From NCBI RefSeq assembly GCF_022213065.1, contig NZ_JAKLJA010000009.1:124001-188000 (forward strand): a stretch of DNA of 64,000 nucleotides, given 5' to 3'. This DNA is from Paraburkholderia tagetis (lineage in GTDB: Bacteria > Pseudomonadota > Gammaproteobacteria > Burkholderiales > Burkholderiaceae). The notes under the pieces were generated by a model that was not told where the DNA came from, searched no databases, and saw nothing but the letters and a program-made list of their open reading frames with translations. Shown here in pieces: positions 26,301-37,312 of this stretch (within the stretch, counting starts at the first letter, position 1; each line of letters starts with the position of its first letter). The position numbers were made by a program, and so were the translations under genes.

Positions 26301-26915
26301 ATGGAAGCATTGAGCGCACTCGCGCGTTTGACTGGAAGCCGGCCGCGCTTGGCCAGAGCGGGGGTGGCGCTCATGCGGGCCGCGCTCGTCGCGCCGGCCA
26401 TGCTGGTGGCGAGTGGCGCGGCCTGGGCGCAAATGGACGCGGGCAAGAGTACGCTCGTGGCGATCTCGCGGCAAATGGGCGTGCCCGTGGAGGGCCGCTT
26501 CACGAAGTTCGACGCGCAGATCAGCTTCGATCCGGCGAAGCCGGCGGCGGGCATGGCGCGCCTGACGGTCGATACCGGCAGCTACGATCTCGGCGACGCG
26601 AGCTACAACAATTCGGTGCGCGGTCCCGAATGGTTCGACGCGAAGGCGTATCCGCAGGCCACATTCGTTTCCACGTCGATCATGTCGACTGGATCGAACC
26701 AGTACAGCGTGAACGGCAACCTGACGATCAAGGGGCATACGCAACCCGTCGTGGTGCCCGTCGTGCTCACGCAGCAGGGCGCGACGCAGACCTTCGACGG
26801 CACGCTGCCCGTTCAGCGGCTCGGGTTCGGCATTGGCACGGGCGAGTGGAAGGACACCTCGGTCGTTGCGGATGAAGTGCTGGTCAAGTTTCACATCGTC
26901 ATCGCGCACAAGTAG
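26301..26915 (+). CDS. YceI family periplasmic protein
   Basis: A 204-residue precursor starting at ATG 26301 (MEALSALARLTGSRPRLARA), with GGGGAAG upstream. The signal peptide is about 40 residues with a likely cleavage site after AWA (SGAAWA-QMD). The mature protein is a lipocalin-like beta barrel: STLVAISRQMGVPVEGRF at the start, FDAKAYPQATFVST and NGNLTIKGHTQPVVVPV in the middle. YceI proteins bind polyisoprenoids such as quinone-like lipids. The alternative start at 26259 would lengthen the signal peptide by 14 residues. Confidence 0.9.
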   Translation: MEALSALARLTGSRPRLARAGVALMRAALVAPAMLVASGAAWAQMDAGKSTLVAISRQMGVPVEGRFTKFDAQISFDPAKPAAGMARLTVDTGSYDLGDASYNNSVRGPEWFDAKAYPQATFVSTSIMSTGSNQYSVNGNLTIKGHTQPVVVPVVLTQQGATQTFDGTLPVQRLGFGIGTGEWKDTSVVADEVLVKFHIVIAHK

Positions 26916-27014
26916 CGGGCAACGCGTGCGGCGGCGCGGTTGTCTCGCGGCGTTGCCACGAGTCGTCACGAATTGCGATGAGTTTGAGCGGATACCGCAA
27001 GCCGACGCCACACG

Positions 27015-27047
27015 AAAAAAAAGCCGGTTCGCGAGAACCGGCTTTTT
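27015..27047. terminator. Bidirectional terminator between yceI and secF
   Basis: A 12-bp stem (AAAAAGCCGGTT / AACCGGCTTTTT) with loop CGCGAG, A run on the left and T run on the right. The genes converge here, so it can serve both. Confidence 0.9.
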
Positions 27048-27088
27048 CGCTTGATTGCGTTCGATTGCGTTCGAGCGAACCTGGCGCC

Positions 27089-28039
27089 TTAAACCTGGGC
27101 GCCCGCGTTCGGATCGTTCGGATCGTGCTGCTCTTTCTTTTCCTTGACGAGGTCCTCGCGCTTCACGCCGAGCCACATCGCAATCGCCGCGGCCACGAAC
27201 ACCGACGAGTAGATACCGAACAGGATACCCACCGTCAGCGCGAGCGCGAAGTAGTGCAGCGTCGGGCCGCCGAAGAAGAACATCGAGAGCACCATCATTT
27301 CCGTACAGCCGTGGGTGATGATGGTTCGCGACATCGTGCTCGTGATCGCGTGGTTGATGACTTCCATGACAGTCATCTTGCGCTCGCGTCTGAAGGTCTC
27401 ACGAATCCGGTCGAAGATAACCACCGACTCGTTCACCGAGTAGCCGAGCACCGCGAGCACCGCCGCGAGCACGGAAAGCGAGAACTCCCACTGGAAGAAC
27501 GCGAAGAAGCCCAGAATGATCACCACGTCGTGCAGGTTCGCTATCACGCCGGCCACGGCGTACTTCCACTCGAAGCGGAACGACAGATAGATGATGATGC
27601 CGGCGACCACGCACGCGAGCGCCATCAGGCCGTCGGTGGCGAGCTCCTTGCCGACCTGCGGTCCGACGAACTCCACGCGCTGCAACTGCACCTGCGCATC
27701 CTGGGCCTTGAGCGTGGACATCACCTGATCGCTTTGCTGCGCCGAGGAGAGGCCCTGCTTGATCGGCAGGCGGATCAGCACGTCGCGCGAGGTGCCGAAG
27801 TTCTGGACCTGGGCGTCGCCGTAGCCGATCTTCGCGAGCGAATCGCGCACGGGTTCGAGCGGGACCGCCTGCGGATACTGGACCTCGATGACCGTGCCGC
27901 CCGTGAATTCGATCGACAGATGCAGGCCGCGGTGAAACAGGAAGAACACCGCCGCGATGAACGTGATGAAGGAAATCGCGTTGAAGATCAACGCGTGTTT
28001 CATGAACGGGATGTCTTTGCGGATGCGGAAAAATTCCAT
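27089..28039 (-). CDS. secF: Protein translocase subunit SecF
   Basis: A 316-residue membrane protein starting at ATG 28039 (MEFFRIRKDIPFMKHALIF). It has the first transmembrane helix at about residues 14-35, a periplasmic P1 domain (IEFTGGTVIEVQYP) and five further helices, with the conserved GYSVNESVVIFDRIRET. SecF with SecD uses the proton gradient to pull proteins across the membrane after SecA action. The C-terminus is basic and acidic (KREDLVKEKKEQHDPND). It lies 15 bp behind secD. Confidence 0.96.
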   Translation of the reverse strand: MEFFRIRKDIPFMKHALIFNAISFITFIAAVFFLFHRGLHLSIEFTGGTVIEVQYPQAVPLEPVRDSLAKIGYGDAQVQNFGTSRDVLIRLPIKQGLSSAQQSDQVMSTLKAQDAQVQLQRVEFVGPQVGKELATDGLMALACVVAGIIIYLSFRFEWKYAVAGVIANLHDVVIILGFFAFFQWEFSLSVLAAVLAVLGYSVNESVVIFDRIRETFRRERKMTVMEVINHAITSTMSRTIITHGCTEMMVLSMFFFGGPTLHYFALALTVGILFGIYSSVFVAAAIAMWLGVKREDLVKEKKEQHDPNDPNAGAQV

Positions 28040-28054
28040 GTTCTTGACTCCGTA

Positions 28055-30124
28055 TCAGCGCGACGAGCCCGGGGTGCCGGGGTCGCCTGGGTTGTTCCGG
28101 CGGCGCACGACCGGTTTGGCGCGCGCGGTGCCCTTGGCGCCGGTTTTCGCCGCGGCCTTTTCGGTTTCGCGAGGCTTCGTCGACGAGGCCATGGCGCGGC
28201 CCAGGTCGGTGTCGGCGTCGGACGCGCTCAGTGCGGGCGCACCCGAGTTCGTACCCGCTTCCGGCTCCGGACGCCACACCTGACCCACGGCCAGCGACTT
28301 GAGCTTCTTCTTGCCGCCGTACCAGAGATTCACGAGACCGCGCGAGAAGAACACGGCCGAGAACATCGAGGTGAGAATGCCGATGCAGTGCACGATCGCG
28401 AAGCCGCGCACCGGGCCCGAGCCGAACGCGAGCAGCGCGAGACCGGCAATCAGCGTGGTCACGTTCGAGTCGAGAATCGTTGCCCAGGCGTGCGCGTAGC
28501 CGTTCTGGATGGCCAGTTGCGGCGGCGCGCCGTGACGCAGTTCTTCGCGCACGCGCTCGTTGATGAGCACGTTTGCGTCGATCGCCATACCGAGCGCGAG
28601 CGCGATAGCGGCGATACCCGGCAGCGTGAGCGTGGCCTGCAGCATCGAGAGCACGGCCACGAGCAGGAGCAGGTTCACCGAGAGGCCGATCATCGAGATC
28701 GCGCCGAACAGCATGTAGTAGCAGACCATGAACACGGCGATCGCGGCGAAGCCGTAGACCACCGAGTCGAAACCCTTGCGGATGTTGTCCGCGCCAAGGC
28801 TCGGGCCGACCGTGCGCTCCTCGATGATGTCCATCGGCGCCGCGAGCGAGCCCGCGCGCAACAGCAGCGCGAGGTCGGCGGCGGCCTGCGGCGTGGGCTG
28901 GCCCGTGATCTGGAAGCGGTCGCCCAGTTCCGACTGGATCGTGGCTACCGTGAGCACTTCGCCCTTGCCCTTCTCGAACAGCACCATCGCCATCGGCTTG
29001 CCGATGTTGTCGCGCGACACGCTGCGCACCGAGCGCCCGCCCGCCGAGTCGAGGCGGATGTTGACCGACGGGCGGTTGTGCTCGTCGAAGCCCGCCGAGG
29101 CGTCGATGATGCGGTCGCCCGTGAAGATCACCTGCTTGCGCAGCAGCACGGGGCCGACGTTGCCTTGCGTGAAGAGCTCGTCGCCCGGCGGCACCGGGTC
29201 GGACGGGTTCGGATGCAGGCCGTTCGGGTCGGCGAGACGCGCTTCGAGCGTGGCCGTGCGGCCGATGATGTCCTTCGCCTTCGCGGTGTCCTGCACACCC
29301 GGCAGCTCGACCACGATGCGGTCGTCGCCTTGCTGCTGGATCACGGGCTCGGCCACGCCGAGCTCGTTCACGCGGTTATGCAGCGTGGTGATGTTCTGCT
29401 TGAGCGCGGCGTCCTGCACCGACTTCTTCACGGCCGGCGTGAAGGTGCCGACGAGCTGCGTGCCGCCTTCGGGTGCGTTCTGCGTGGCCCACACGAGCTC
29501 GGAGACGCCGCCCTGGCTCGAGAGCACCTTGCGCGCCTGCTCGGCCACGGCCGGATCGGCGAAGTTGATCACGACGCTCTGGTTGACGCGGTTCACGCCG
29601 CCGTCGCGGATGTTCTTGTCGCGCAGGATCGTGCGGGCGTCCGAAGCGTCGGAGTCGAGCTTCTTGTTGAGCGCGCCGTTCATGTCGACCTGCAGCAGGA
29701 AGTGCACGCCGCCGCGCAGGTCCAGACCGAGGTACATCGGCAGCGCGTGCAGCGCCGTCAGCCAGCGGGGCGATGCGCTTTGCAGATTCAGCGCGACGAT
29801 GAAGTTCGGATCGCTCGGGTCGGGGTTCAGCGTCTTCGCGAGCACGTCCTTCAGGCGCAGTTGCGTGTCCGTGTCGGCGACGCGCACGCGAATGTTCGCG
29901 TTCATCGTCGAGTTGTCGAACGTGACGTCGTCAGCCTTGATGTTGTTCGCGGGGAGCGCGGCTTCGATCTGCGCGAGCGTGGTCGAGTCCAGCTTGACCG
30001 TGGCTTTGCCGCTCGATACCTGGACCGCCGGCGCTTCGCCGAAGAAATTGGGCAATGTGTACACGAGGCCGATGACGAGCGCCACCAGCATCACGACATA
30101 TTTCCAGAGGGGGTAACGGTTCAT
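28055..30124 (-). CDS. secD: Protein translocase subunit SecD
   Basis: A 689-residue membrane protein starting at ATG 30124 (MNRYPLWKYVVMLVALVIGL). An N-terminal helix is followed by a large periplasmic region (with LDLRGGVHFLLQVDM) and five further helices, containing GIAAIALALGMAIDANVLIN with the conserved Asp-Ala-Asn proton motif. The C-terminal 75 residues or so are basic and low complexity (TKPRETEKAAAKTGAKGTAR). Order yajC-secD-secF is standard. Confidence 0.96.
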   Translation of the reverse strand: MNRYPLWKYVVMLVALVIGLVYTLPNFFGEAPAVQVSSGKATVKLDSTTLAQIEAALPANNIKADDVTFDNSTMNANIRVRVADTDTQLRLKDVLAKTLNPDPSDPNFIVALNLQSASPRWLTALHALPMYLGLDLRGGVHFLLQVDMNGALNKKLDSDASDARTILRDKNIRDGGVNRVNQSVVINFADPAVAEQARKVLSSQGGVSELVWATQNAPEGGTQLVGTFTPAVKKSVQDAALKQNITTLHNRVNELGVAEPVIQQQGDDRIVVELPGVQDTAKAKDIIGRTATLEARLADPNGLHPNPSDPVPPGDELFTQGNVGPVLLRKQVIFTGDRIIDASAGFDEHNRPSVNIRLDSAGGRSVRSVSRDNIGKPMAMVLFEKGKGEVLTVATIQSELGDRFQITGQPTPQAAADLALLLRAGSLAAPMDIIEERTVGPSLGADNIRKGFDSVVYGFAAIAVFMVCYYMLFGAISMIGLSVNLLLLVAVLSMLQATLTLPGIAAIALALGMAIDANVLINERVREELRHGAPPQLAIQNGYAHAWATILDSNVTTLIAGLALLAFGSGPVRGFAIVHCIGILTSMFSAVFFSRGLVNLWYGGKKKLKSLAVGQVWRPEPEAGTNSGAPALSASDADTDLGRAMASSTKPRETEKAAAKTGAKGTARAKPVVRRRNNPGDPGTPGSSR

Positions 30125-30277
30125 TGGTTGGCCCAACGGGGGAAGGGAATGGCCTGCACGATGTGCGAGCGTCCGACCAAGCCTTCATGATGCCCCTGGC
30201 GGGCGTTTCAGTGGCGGGGCCGGACGCGCAAGGCCGCTCGTGGGTACGGCGGCCTGGAGAGGTCGATCGCTAGAGGC

Positions 30278-30607
30278 TTACAGCGACTTGATCGTGCCCT
30301 TCGGCAGGATGGTCGAGACCGACGACTTCTGCACGGTGATTTCCGTGCCGTCCGCGATTTCGACGCCCACGTAGGCTTCGCTGACCTTGGTCACCTTGCC
30401 GACGATGCCGCCGCTCGTAATGACTTCGTCGCCCTTGGCCATGGCGCTGAGCATGTTGCGGTGTTCCTTCTGGCGCTTCATCTGCGGACGAATCATGATG
30501 AAGTACAGCACGGCGAACATCAGAATGAGCGGCAGGAAGCTCATGAGGCTCGATTCTGCGCCGCCGGCTGTGGAGCCTTGGGCGAAGGCATTGGAAATGA
30601 ACGACAC
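30278..30607 (-). CDS. yajC: Preprotein translocase accessory subunit YajC
   Basis: A 109-residue protein with one transmembrane helix (about residues 22-40) followed by IRPQMKRQKEHRNMLSAMAK, the typical YajC sequence, and a basic soluble tail with KGDEVITSGGIVGKV. It joins the SecDF complex. It lies 153 bp in front of secD and 240 bp behind tgt. Confidence 0.95.
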   Translation of the reverse strand: MSFISNAFAQGSTAGGAESSLMSFLPLILMFAVLYFIMIRPQMKRQKEHRNMLSAMAKGDEVITSGGIVGKVTKVSEAYVGVEIADGTEITVQKSSVSTILPKGTIKSL

Positions 30608-30847
30608 GTTGGTCTCTCCGTTTATACGATCACTACGATCAAAGGTACGATCAAAAAGCGAGCCGGTTATTCTACCACCGGCAAGATTCGCGACGACGGC
30701 GCAAAATGGGCTTTCCGATCAAATGCTTATCTCGAATCCGGCCCCCGTGCGGCGTGCGCGCACATAAAAACCGGGCCGGCACCAGCGGACCGAAAGCCAT
30801 CTCCGCGCCATTGTTGCGAAAGGTTATTGTAATGTCGGCGCCCGGCC

Positions 30848-32074
<1,227 letters not shown>

Positions 32075-32165
32075 CTACCGGAAAACAGTCCGGCGCAATG
32101 GCGGTAAAAGCCGCCGCGCACGATGGACGCGCGCGAGCGGCGAGGAAAATGTGGCGGACGAGCGC

Positions 32166-33227
32166 TTACGAATTGAGTGCGTCTTCCGTTCTCGTCAGCA
32201 GCATCGCGTCACCATAACTGAAGAAGCGATAGCGCTGCTCGATCGCGTGACGGTACGCGGCGCGAATCGTCTCGATGCCCGCGAACGCCGAAACCAGCAT
32301 CAGAAGCGTCGACTTCGGCAGGTGAAAGTTCGTAACGAGCCGGTCCACCACGCGCAACGGGTAGCCCGGCGTGATGAAGATGTCGGTCTCGGCGGACGTG
32401 GCCGCCAGTGGACGGCCTTCGCGGTCGGCGTCGCGCGCGGCGGCTTCGAGCGCGCGCATCGAGGTGGTGCCCACCGCGATCACGCGACCGCCGCGCGCAC
32501 GCGTGGCGACGATCTTGTCGACGAGCGACTGCGGCAATTGATACCACTCGCTGTGCATCGTGTGCTCTGCGATGTTCTCCACACGCACGGGCTGGAACGT
32601 GCCCGCGCCCACGTGCAGCGTGAGCGTGGCGCGCTCCACGCCTTGCGCGTCGAGCTGCGCGAGCAGCGCATCGTCGAAATGCAGGCCCGCCGTGGGCGCG
32701 GCCACCGCGCCCGGATTTTGCGCGAATACGGTCTGGTAGCGCGTCTCGTCGTGCGCGTCGGCGTCGTGCGTGATGTAGGGCGGCAGCGGCAGACGGCCAA
32801 ATTGCTCGATCAGCGTGAGGCAGTCGTCGGGGAAATGCAGCGTGTAGAACGGCTCCACGCGTTCGCCCACGGTGACATCGAACGCGTCGGCCAGGCGCAG
32901 CACGGTGCCGGGGCCCGGGCTCTTGCTCGCGCGGATCTGCGCGAGCGCCGTGCGCGTGCCGGTCAGGCGCTCGACGAGCACCTCGATCTTGCCGCCGCTG
33001 GCCTTCTGGCCGAAGAAGCGCGCTTTGAGCACCTTGGTATCGTTGAAGACGAGCAGGTCGCCCGATGCGATGCATGCGGGCAGTTCCGCGAAGCGGCGGT
33101 CGATGAGGCGCGCGGGTTGCGTGTTGTTGTCCACCTCCAGCAGACGGCTCGCGCTGCGCTCGGGCAGGGCGGTCTGAGCGATCAGCTCGGGAGGGAGATC
33201 GAAGTCGAAATCGGAAAGCTTGAACAT
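32166..33227 (-). CDS. queA: S-adenosylmethionine:tRNA ribosyltransferase-isomerase QueA
   Basis: A 353-residue enzyme that adds the epoxycyclopentane ring during queuosine synthesis. Starts at ATG 33227 ([20 protein letters not shown]). Signatures: [42 protein letters not shown], and [12 protein letters not shown] at the C-terminus. The reading frame extends upstream to 33347, but family length supports the inner start. It is followed by tgt in the same direction. Confidence 0.96.
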   Translation of the reverse strand: MFKLSDFDFDLPPELIAQTALPERSASRLLEVDNNTQPARLIDRRFAELPACIASGDLLVFNDTKVLKARFFGQKASGGKIEVLVERLTGTRTALAQIRASKSPGPGTVLRLADAFDVTVGERVEPFYTLHFPDDCLTLIEQFGRLPLPPYITHDADAHDETRYQTVFAQNPGAVAAPTAGLHFDDALLAQLDAQGVERATLTLHVGAGTFQPVRVENIAEHTMHSEWYQLPQSLVDKIVATRARGGRVIAVGTTSMRALEAAARDADREGRPLAATSAETDIFITPGYPLRVVDRLVTNFHLPKSTLLMLVSAFAGIETIRAAYRHAIEQRYRFFSYGDAMLLTRTEDALNS

Positions 33228-33368
33228 GCGGCCTGATGAAACGGAAAGACGGCTTAAGACCCGGCGCGTGGCGCTTTTGAGCAGGAGAACCGTGGAGCGA
33301 TGGCTCGCGGTTGTGCCCCAAAAAACGGCCGCAATGCCCGCCTGCATACCGTCAGCGGCTATGATTGC

Positions 33369-33443
33369 GGGACATGCCCGTCTGGGACATGCCCGTCTGG
33401 GACGTGCCCGTTTGGGACATGCCCGTTTGGGACATGCCTGACT
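33369..33443. repeat. 15-bp tandem repeat between queA and recG
   Basis: Five units: GGGACATGCCCGTCT twice, GGGACGTGCCCGTTT, GGGACATGCCCGTTT and GGGACATGCCTGACT. The unit is a multiple of three, and the plus-strand frame through it continues into recG. It lies in the divergent promoter region. If translated it would read as repeats of Gly-Thr-Cys-Pro-Ser/Phe. Confidence 0.88.
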
Positions 33444-33512
33444 GGAGCGGGCTGCCGCGCGTTACGCGCTGCGCCTTGCCGGAAAGCCGATATTGTACTT
33501 GCGAAGCTGCTC

Positions 33513-35969
33513 ATGCCCTCGTCCGTTAGCCGATTGATGTCCGAAGCCGAAGCCGCGAGCGAAGCGCACGACGACGCGCGCGCGGCCGGCGCGACGTCGG
33601 GCGGCGCACGCTTGCGCGGGCGCGGTGCGGCGCTCGAAGCCCCGGACGCTTTGCCAGTCGAGCGCGGCGAGACTGCGGCGCCACAAGCCGCCGCGCCGCG
33701 CAAACGCTCTGCCACGGAGTCATCCGCCGACAAGGCGGCCGACAAGGTCACCGGCGAGGCCACGAGCAAATCCACCAGCAAGTCCGCCGAAAAAGCCGCT
33801 GAAAAAGCCCCGGCAAAAGACAAGCCCAAGCTCGCCAAAACCGCCGACCGCCTCGCCAAGCTCGGCCTCACGCGCGACATCGATCTTGTGCTGCATCTGC
33901 CGATGCGCTACGAGGACGAAACCACGCTCACGCCCATCGGCGAATTATTGCCGGGCGGCGTGGCGCAGACCGAAGGCGTGGTGTTCGACAACGAGATCGC
34001 CTATCGCCCACGCCGCCAGTTGCTCGTGAAGCTGCGTGACCACAACGGCGACGAGCTGCATCTGCGCTTTCTGAACTTCTACGGCTCGCAGGTCACGCAG
34101 ATGGCGCTCGGCAAGCGTCTGCGCGTGCGCGGCGACGTGCGCGGAGGCTTCTTCGGCATGGAGATGGTGCATCCGGCCGTGCGTGTGGTGGAGGGCGACA
34201 CGCCGCTGCCGCAGGCGCTCACGCCGGTCTATCCGTCGACGGCCGGGGTGAGCCAGGCGTATCTGCGCAAGGCGATCGACAACGCGCTCTCGCGCGCCTC
34301 GCTGCCCGAATTGCTGCCTGATGCCGTCGCGCACGAATTCCTGGCGCCGCTCAATCTGCCGGCGCTCATGGACGCGGTGAAGACGCTGCATCATCCGCCC
34401 ATCGACGCCGACGAGCACGAGCTGATCGAAGGCACGCACCCCGCGTGGACGCGCATCAAGTTCGACGAACTGCTCGCGCAGCAGCTCTCGCTCAAGCGCG
34501 CGCACGAGGAGCGCCGCACGCGCGCCGCGCCCGCGATGGCGCGCCACGTGGCCGGACGCGATTCCAGCACGACGCTGCTCACGCGCTTGCGCGCGGCGCT
34601 GCCGTTCACGCTTACGGGGGCGCAGGAGCGCGTGGTAGGGGAGATTGCGCACGACCTCGAACAGCCGCATCCGATGCAGCGCCTCCTGCAAGGCGATGTG
34701 GGCAGCGGCAAGACCGTGGTGGCCGCGCTCGCCGCCGCGCAGGCCATCGACGCCGGCTATCAGGCTGCGCTCATGGCGCCCACCGAAATCCTCGCGGAGC
34801 AGCACGCGCGCAAGCTGCGCGGCTGGCTCGAACCGCTCGGCGTGCAGGTGGCCTGGCTCTCGGGCAGTCTCAAGGCGAAGGAAAAGCGCGCCGCGCTTGA
34901 AGCCGCGGCGCTCGGCACGGCGCAGCTCGTGATCGGCACGCACGCGATCATTCAGGATGCCGTGGAATTCGCGCGGCTCGGTCTCGTGATCGTCGACGAA
35001 CAGCATCGTTTCGGCGTCGAGCAGCGCCTCGCGCTGCGCGCCAAGGCGCAGAACGCGAAGCCGCCCGCACAGACAACGCCGGACGCTGCTGCCGCAGACT
35101 CAGATTCAGACCCAGACACAGACACGGCTACAGCGGCGCGCGAGTTCCAGCCGCACCAGTTGATGATGTCCGCGACGCCCATTCCGCGCACGCTTGCCAT
35201 GACGTATTACGCGGACCTCGACGTTTCCACCATCGACGAACTGCCGCCCGGCCGCACGCCCATTCTCACCAAGCTCGTTTCCGACGCGCGCCGCGAAGAA
35301 GTCATCGCGCGCGTGCGCGCGGCGGCGCTCACGGGGCGCCAGGTTTACTGGGTGTGTCCGCTGATCGAGGAAAGCGAGACGCTGCAACTCCAGACCGCGG
35401 TGGAGACTTACGAAACGCTCGTGGCCGCGCTGCCCGAGCTCACGGTCGGGCTCGTGCACGGGCGCCTTGCGTCCGCGGACAAGGCCGCCGTGATGGACGC
35501 GTTCTCGCGCAACGAAGTGCAGTTGCTGGTCGCGACCACGGTGATCGAAGTGGGCGTCGACGTGCCCAATGCCTCGCTGATGGTGATCGAGCACGCCGAG
35601 CGCTTCGGCCTCGCGCAACTGCACCAGTTGCGCGGGCGGGTGGGGCGCGGCACGGCGGCTTCGGTGTGCGTGCTGCTCTATAGCGGGCCGCTCTCGCTCA
35701 CGGGGCGCGCGCGTCTGCAAACCATGCGCGAGACCACCGATGGCTTCGAGATCGCGCGCCGCGACCTGGAGATTCGCGGCCCCGGCGAGTTCCTTGGCGC
35801 GCGTCAGTCGGGCGCGGCCATGCTGCGCTTCGCGAGCCTCGAAAACGACGCCTGGCTGATCGACCCCGCGCGCGAAGCGGCGGAATGCTTGCTGCGCGAA
35901 TGGCCGCACGTCGTCACGCAGCATTTGAATCGCTGGCTCGGCGCGCGTGAGCAGTATCTGAAGGCCTAA
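33513..35969 (+). CDS. recG: ATP-dependent DNA helicase RecG
   Basis: An 818-residue helicase acting on stalled forks and recombination intermediates. The order is wedge/OB domain (TEGVVFDNEIAYRPRRQLLV), helicase motifs I (LLQGDVGSGKTVVAALAAAQ) and II (VIVDEQHRFG), III (MMSATPIPRT), and late motifs ending with the RecG hook. Two features exceed the roughly 690 residues of E. coli RecG: an N-terminal extension of about 110 residues rich in Ala, Lys and Ser, and an Asp-rich insert (DSDSDPDTDTAT) between motifs II and III. Start at 33513 is a choice; 33537 is possible, and the frame stays open upstream to 33300 across the 15-bp repeat. Confidence 0.93.
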   Translation: MPSSVSRLMSEAEAASEAHDDARAAGATSGGARLRGRGAALEAPDALPVERGETAAPQAAAPRKRSATESSADKAADKVTGEATSKSTSKSAEKAAEKAPAKDKPKLAKTADRLAKLGLTRDIDLVLHLPMRYEDETTLTPIGELLPGGVAQTEGVVFDNEIAYRPRRQLLVKLRDHNGDELHLRFLNFYGSQVTQMALGKRLRVRGDVRGGFFGMEMVHPAVRVVEGDTPLPQALTPVYPSTAGVSQAYLRKAIDNALSRASLPELLPDAVAHEFLAPLNLPALMDAVKTLHHPPIDADEHELIEGTHPAWTRIKFDELLAQQLSLKRAHEERRTRAAPAMARHVAGRDSSTTLLTRLRAALPFTLTGAQERVVGEIAHDLEQPHPMQRLLQGDVGSGKTVVAALAAAQAIDAGYQAALMAPTEILAEQHARKLRGWLEPLGVQVAWLSGSLKAKEKRAALEAAALGTAQLVIGTHAIIQDAVEFARLGLVIVDEQHRFGVEQRLALRAKAQNAKPPAQTTPDAAAADSDSDPDTDTATAAREFQPHQLMMSATPIPRTLAMTYYADLDVSTIDELPPGRTPILTKLVSDARREEVIARVRAAALTGRQVYWVCPLIEESETLQLQTAVETYETLVAALPELTVGLVHGRLASADKAAVMDAFSRNEVQLLVATTVIEVGVDVPNASLMVIEHAERFGLAQLHQLRGRVGRGTAASVCVLLYSGPLSLTGRARLQTMRETTDGFEIARRDLEIRGPGEFLGARQSGAAMLRFASLENDAWLIDPAREAAECLLREWPHVVTQHLNRWLGAREQYLKA

Positions 35970-36141
35970 GGCCCGTTCCTCGTTCACCCCCGGTAGCGTG
36001 CGCGAGCCCGCCCGATTTCCCCCCGTCCGCGCAAATTTCGCATTCGTGGAACCCGTGCGGAACCTGCGCAGCGCCGCGCCGTCTGACCATTCATCTGATC
36101 CCGCCCCGCATAGGGGTGTTGATTATTGGCGAATCACCGCC

Positions 36142-36164
36142 ATAGGTGTATAAGTACAAACTAT
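36142..36164. promoter_or_regulatory. Candidate OxyR site in front of oxyR
   Basis: An ATAG ... CTAT pair lies at 36142-36164, 33 bp before the oxyR ATG, in an AT-rich stretch. OxyR sites contain ATAG/CTAT tetrads; autoregulation would be normal. The full four-tetrad pattern is not present, so this is only a candidate. Confidence 0.35.
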
Positions 36165-36196
36165 TGATTCACCTCTTTTGATTGGTCCCCAAAGAA

Positions 36197-37156
36197 ATGA
36201 CGCTCACTGAATTGAAATACATCGTTGCGGTCGCCCGCGAGCGCCACTTCGGACGGGCGGCCGAGGCGTGCTTCGTGAGCCAGCCGACCCTGTCGGTCGC
36301 GATCAAGAAGCTCGAAGACGAGCTGAACGTGCAGATTTTCGAGCGCGGCACGAGTGAGGTCAGCGTGACGCCTATCGGCGAGCAGATCGTGACGCAGGCG
36401 CAGCGCGTGCTCGAGCAGACGCTCGCAATCAAGGAAATCGCCAAGCAGGGCAAAGACCCGCTCGTCGGGCCGCTACGTCTGGGCGTGATCTACACGATCG
36501 GGCCGTACCTGCTGCCCACGCTCGTCAAGCAGATGATCAAGCGCGTCCCGCAGATGCCGCTGATGCTGCAGGAGAACTACACGCTCAAGCTGATCGAGTT
36601 GCTCAAGCAGGGCGAGATCGACGTGGCAATCATGGCGCTGCCGTTTCCCGAAACCGGCCTCACGATGCGCGCGCTCTACGACGAGCCGTTCGTGGTCGCG
36701 CTGCCGTCGGGCCATGCGTGGGAGCAGCGCGAGAAGATCGACCCGGACGACCTCAAGCAGGAAACCATGCTGCTGCTCGGCAGCGGCCATTGCTTCCGCG
36801 ATCACGTGCTGGGCGTCTGCCCCGAGTTGATGCGCTTTTCGCAGAACGCCGACGGCATCCAGAAGACGTTCGAAGGCTCGTCGCTGGAGACGATCCGCCA
36901 TATGGTGGCGAGCGGCGTGGGCATCACGGTGCTGCCGCGCATGTCGGTCACCGAAGTCAAACCCCATGCAGGCGGCGCGGATTCGGGGCTGCTCTCGTAT
37001 GTGCCGTTCGACGAGCCGGTGCCGGATCGCCGCGTCGTGCTTGCATGGCGCAAGAGCTTTACGCGCATGCCGGCGATCGAGGCGATCGTCGACGCGATTC
37101 ACGCCTGCGAGTTGCCTGGCGTGAAGCGGGTCGAGTTGCCCGCCGAGGCGGCCTGA
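36197..37156 (+). CDS. oxyR: Hydrogen-peroxide sensor OxyR (LysR family)
   Basis: A 319-residue LysR regulator starting at ATG 36197 (MTLTELKYIVAVARERHFGR). The N-terminal helix-turn-helix contains FGRAAEACFVSQPTLSVAIK. The redox pair is visible: GHCFRDHVLGVC carries the two cysteines that form the peroxide-sensing disulfide. The surrounding ETMLLLGSGH and SSLETIRHMVASGVGITVLP are OxyR-like. It lies upstream of the catalase and dps genes in the same direction, which are likely targets. Confidence 0.95.
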   Translation: MTLTELKYIVAVARERHFGRAAEACFVSQPTLSVAIKKLEDELNVQIFERGTSEVSVTPIGEQIVTQAQRVLEQTLAIKEIAKQGKDPLVGPLRLGVIYTIGPYLLPTLVKQMIKRVPQMPLMLQENYTLKLIELLKQGEIDVAIMALPFPETGLTMRALYDEPFVVALPSGHAWEQREKIDPDDLKQETMLLLGSGHCFRDHVLGVCPELMRFSQNADGIQKTFEGSSLETIRHMVASGVGITVLPRMSVTEVKPHAGGADSGLLSYVPFDEPVPDRRVVLAWRKSFTRMPAIEAIVDAIHACELPGVKRVELPAEAA

Positions 37157-37160
37157 GGTT

Positions 37161-37193
37161 CGCTTGAAGTTGGCTTGAAGTTAGCTTGAAGTT
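37161..37193. repeat. 11-bp tandem repeat behind oxyR
   Basis: Three copies of an 11-bp unit (N-GCTTGAAGTT) starting four bases after the oxyR stop. No role assigned. Confidence 0.8.
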
Positions 37194-37312
37194 CTACCGC
37201 ACCGCGCGGTTGGTGCGCGCGGTGCATTCCCTCCCGCTGTGCGGCGTTCGCCCGCTTAGCCTTTTCCCTCTGCGTCGTCGATCTTGCGTCCCCAATAAGT
37301 TGCGCCTATTCG

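Noticed and set aside
26978..30190. 1070-residue plus frame opposite secD and secF
   Set aside because: Shadow of two certain membrane protein genes; translation is His/Arg/Asp-rich.
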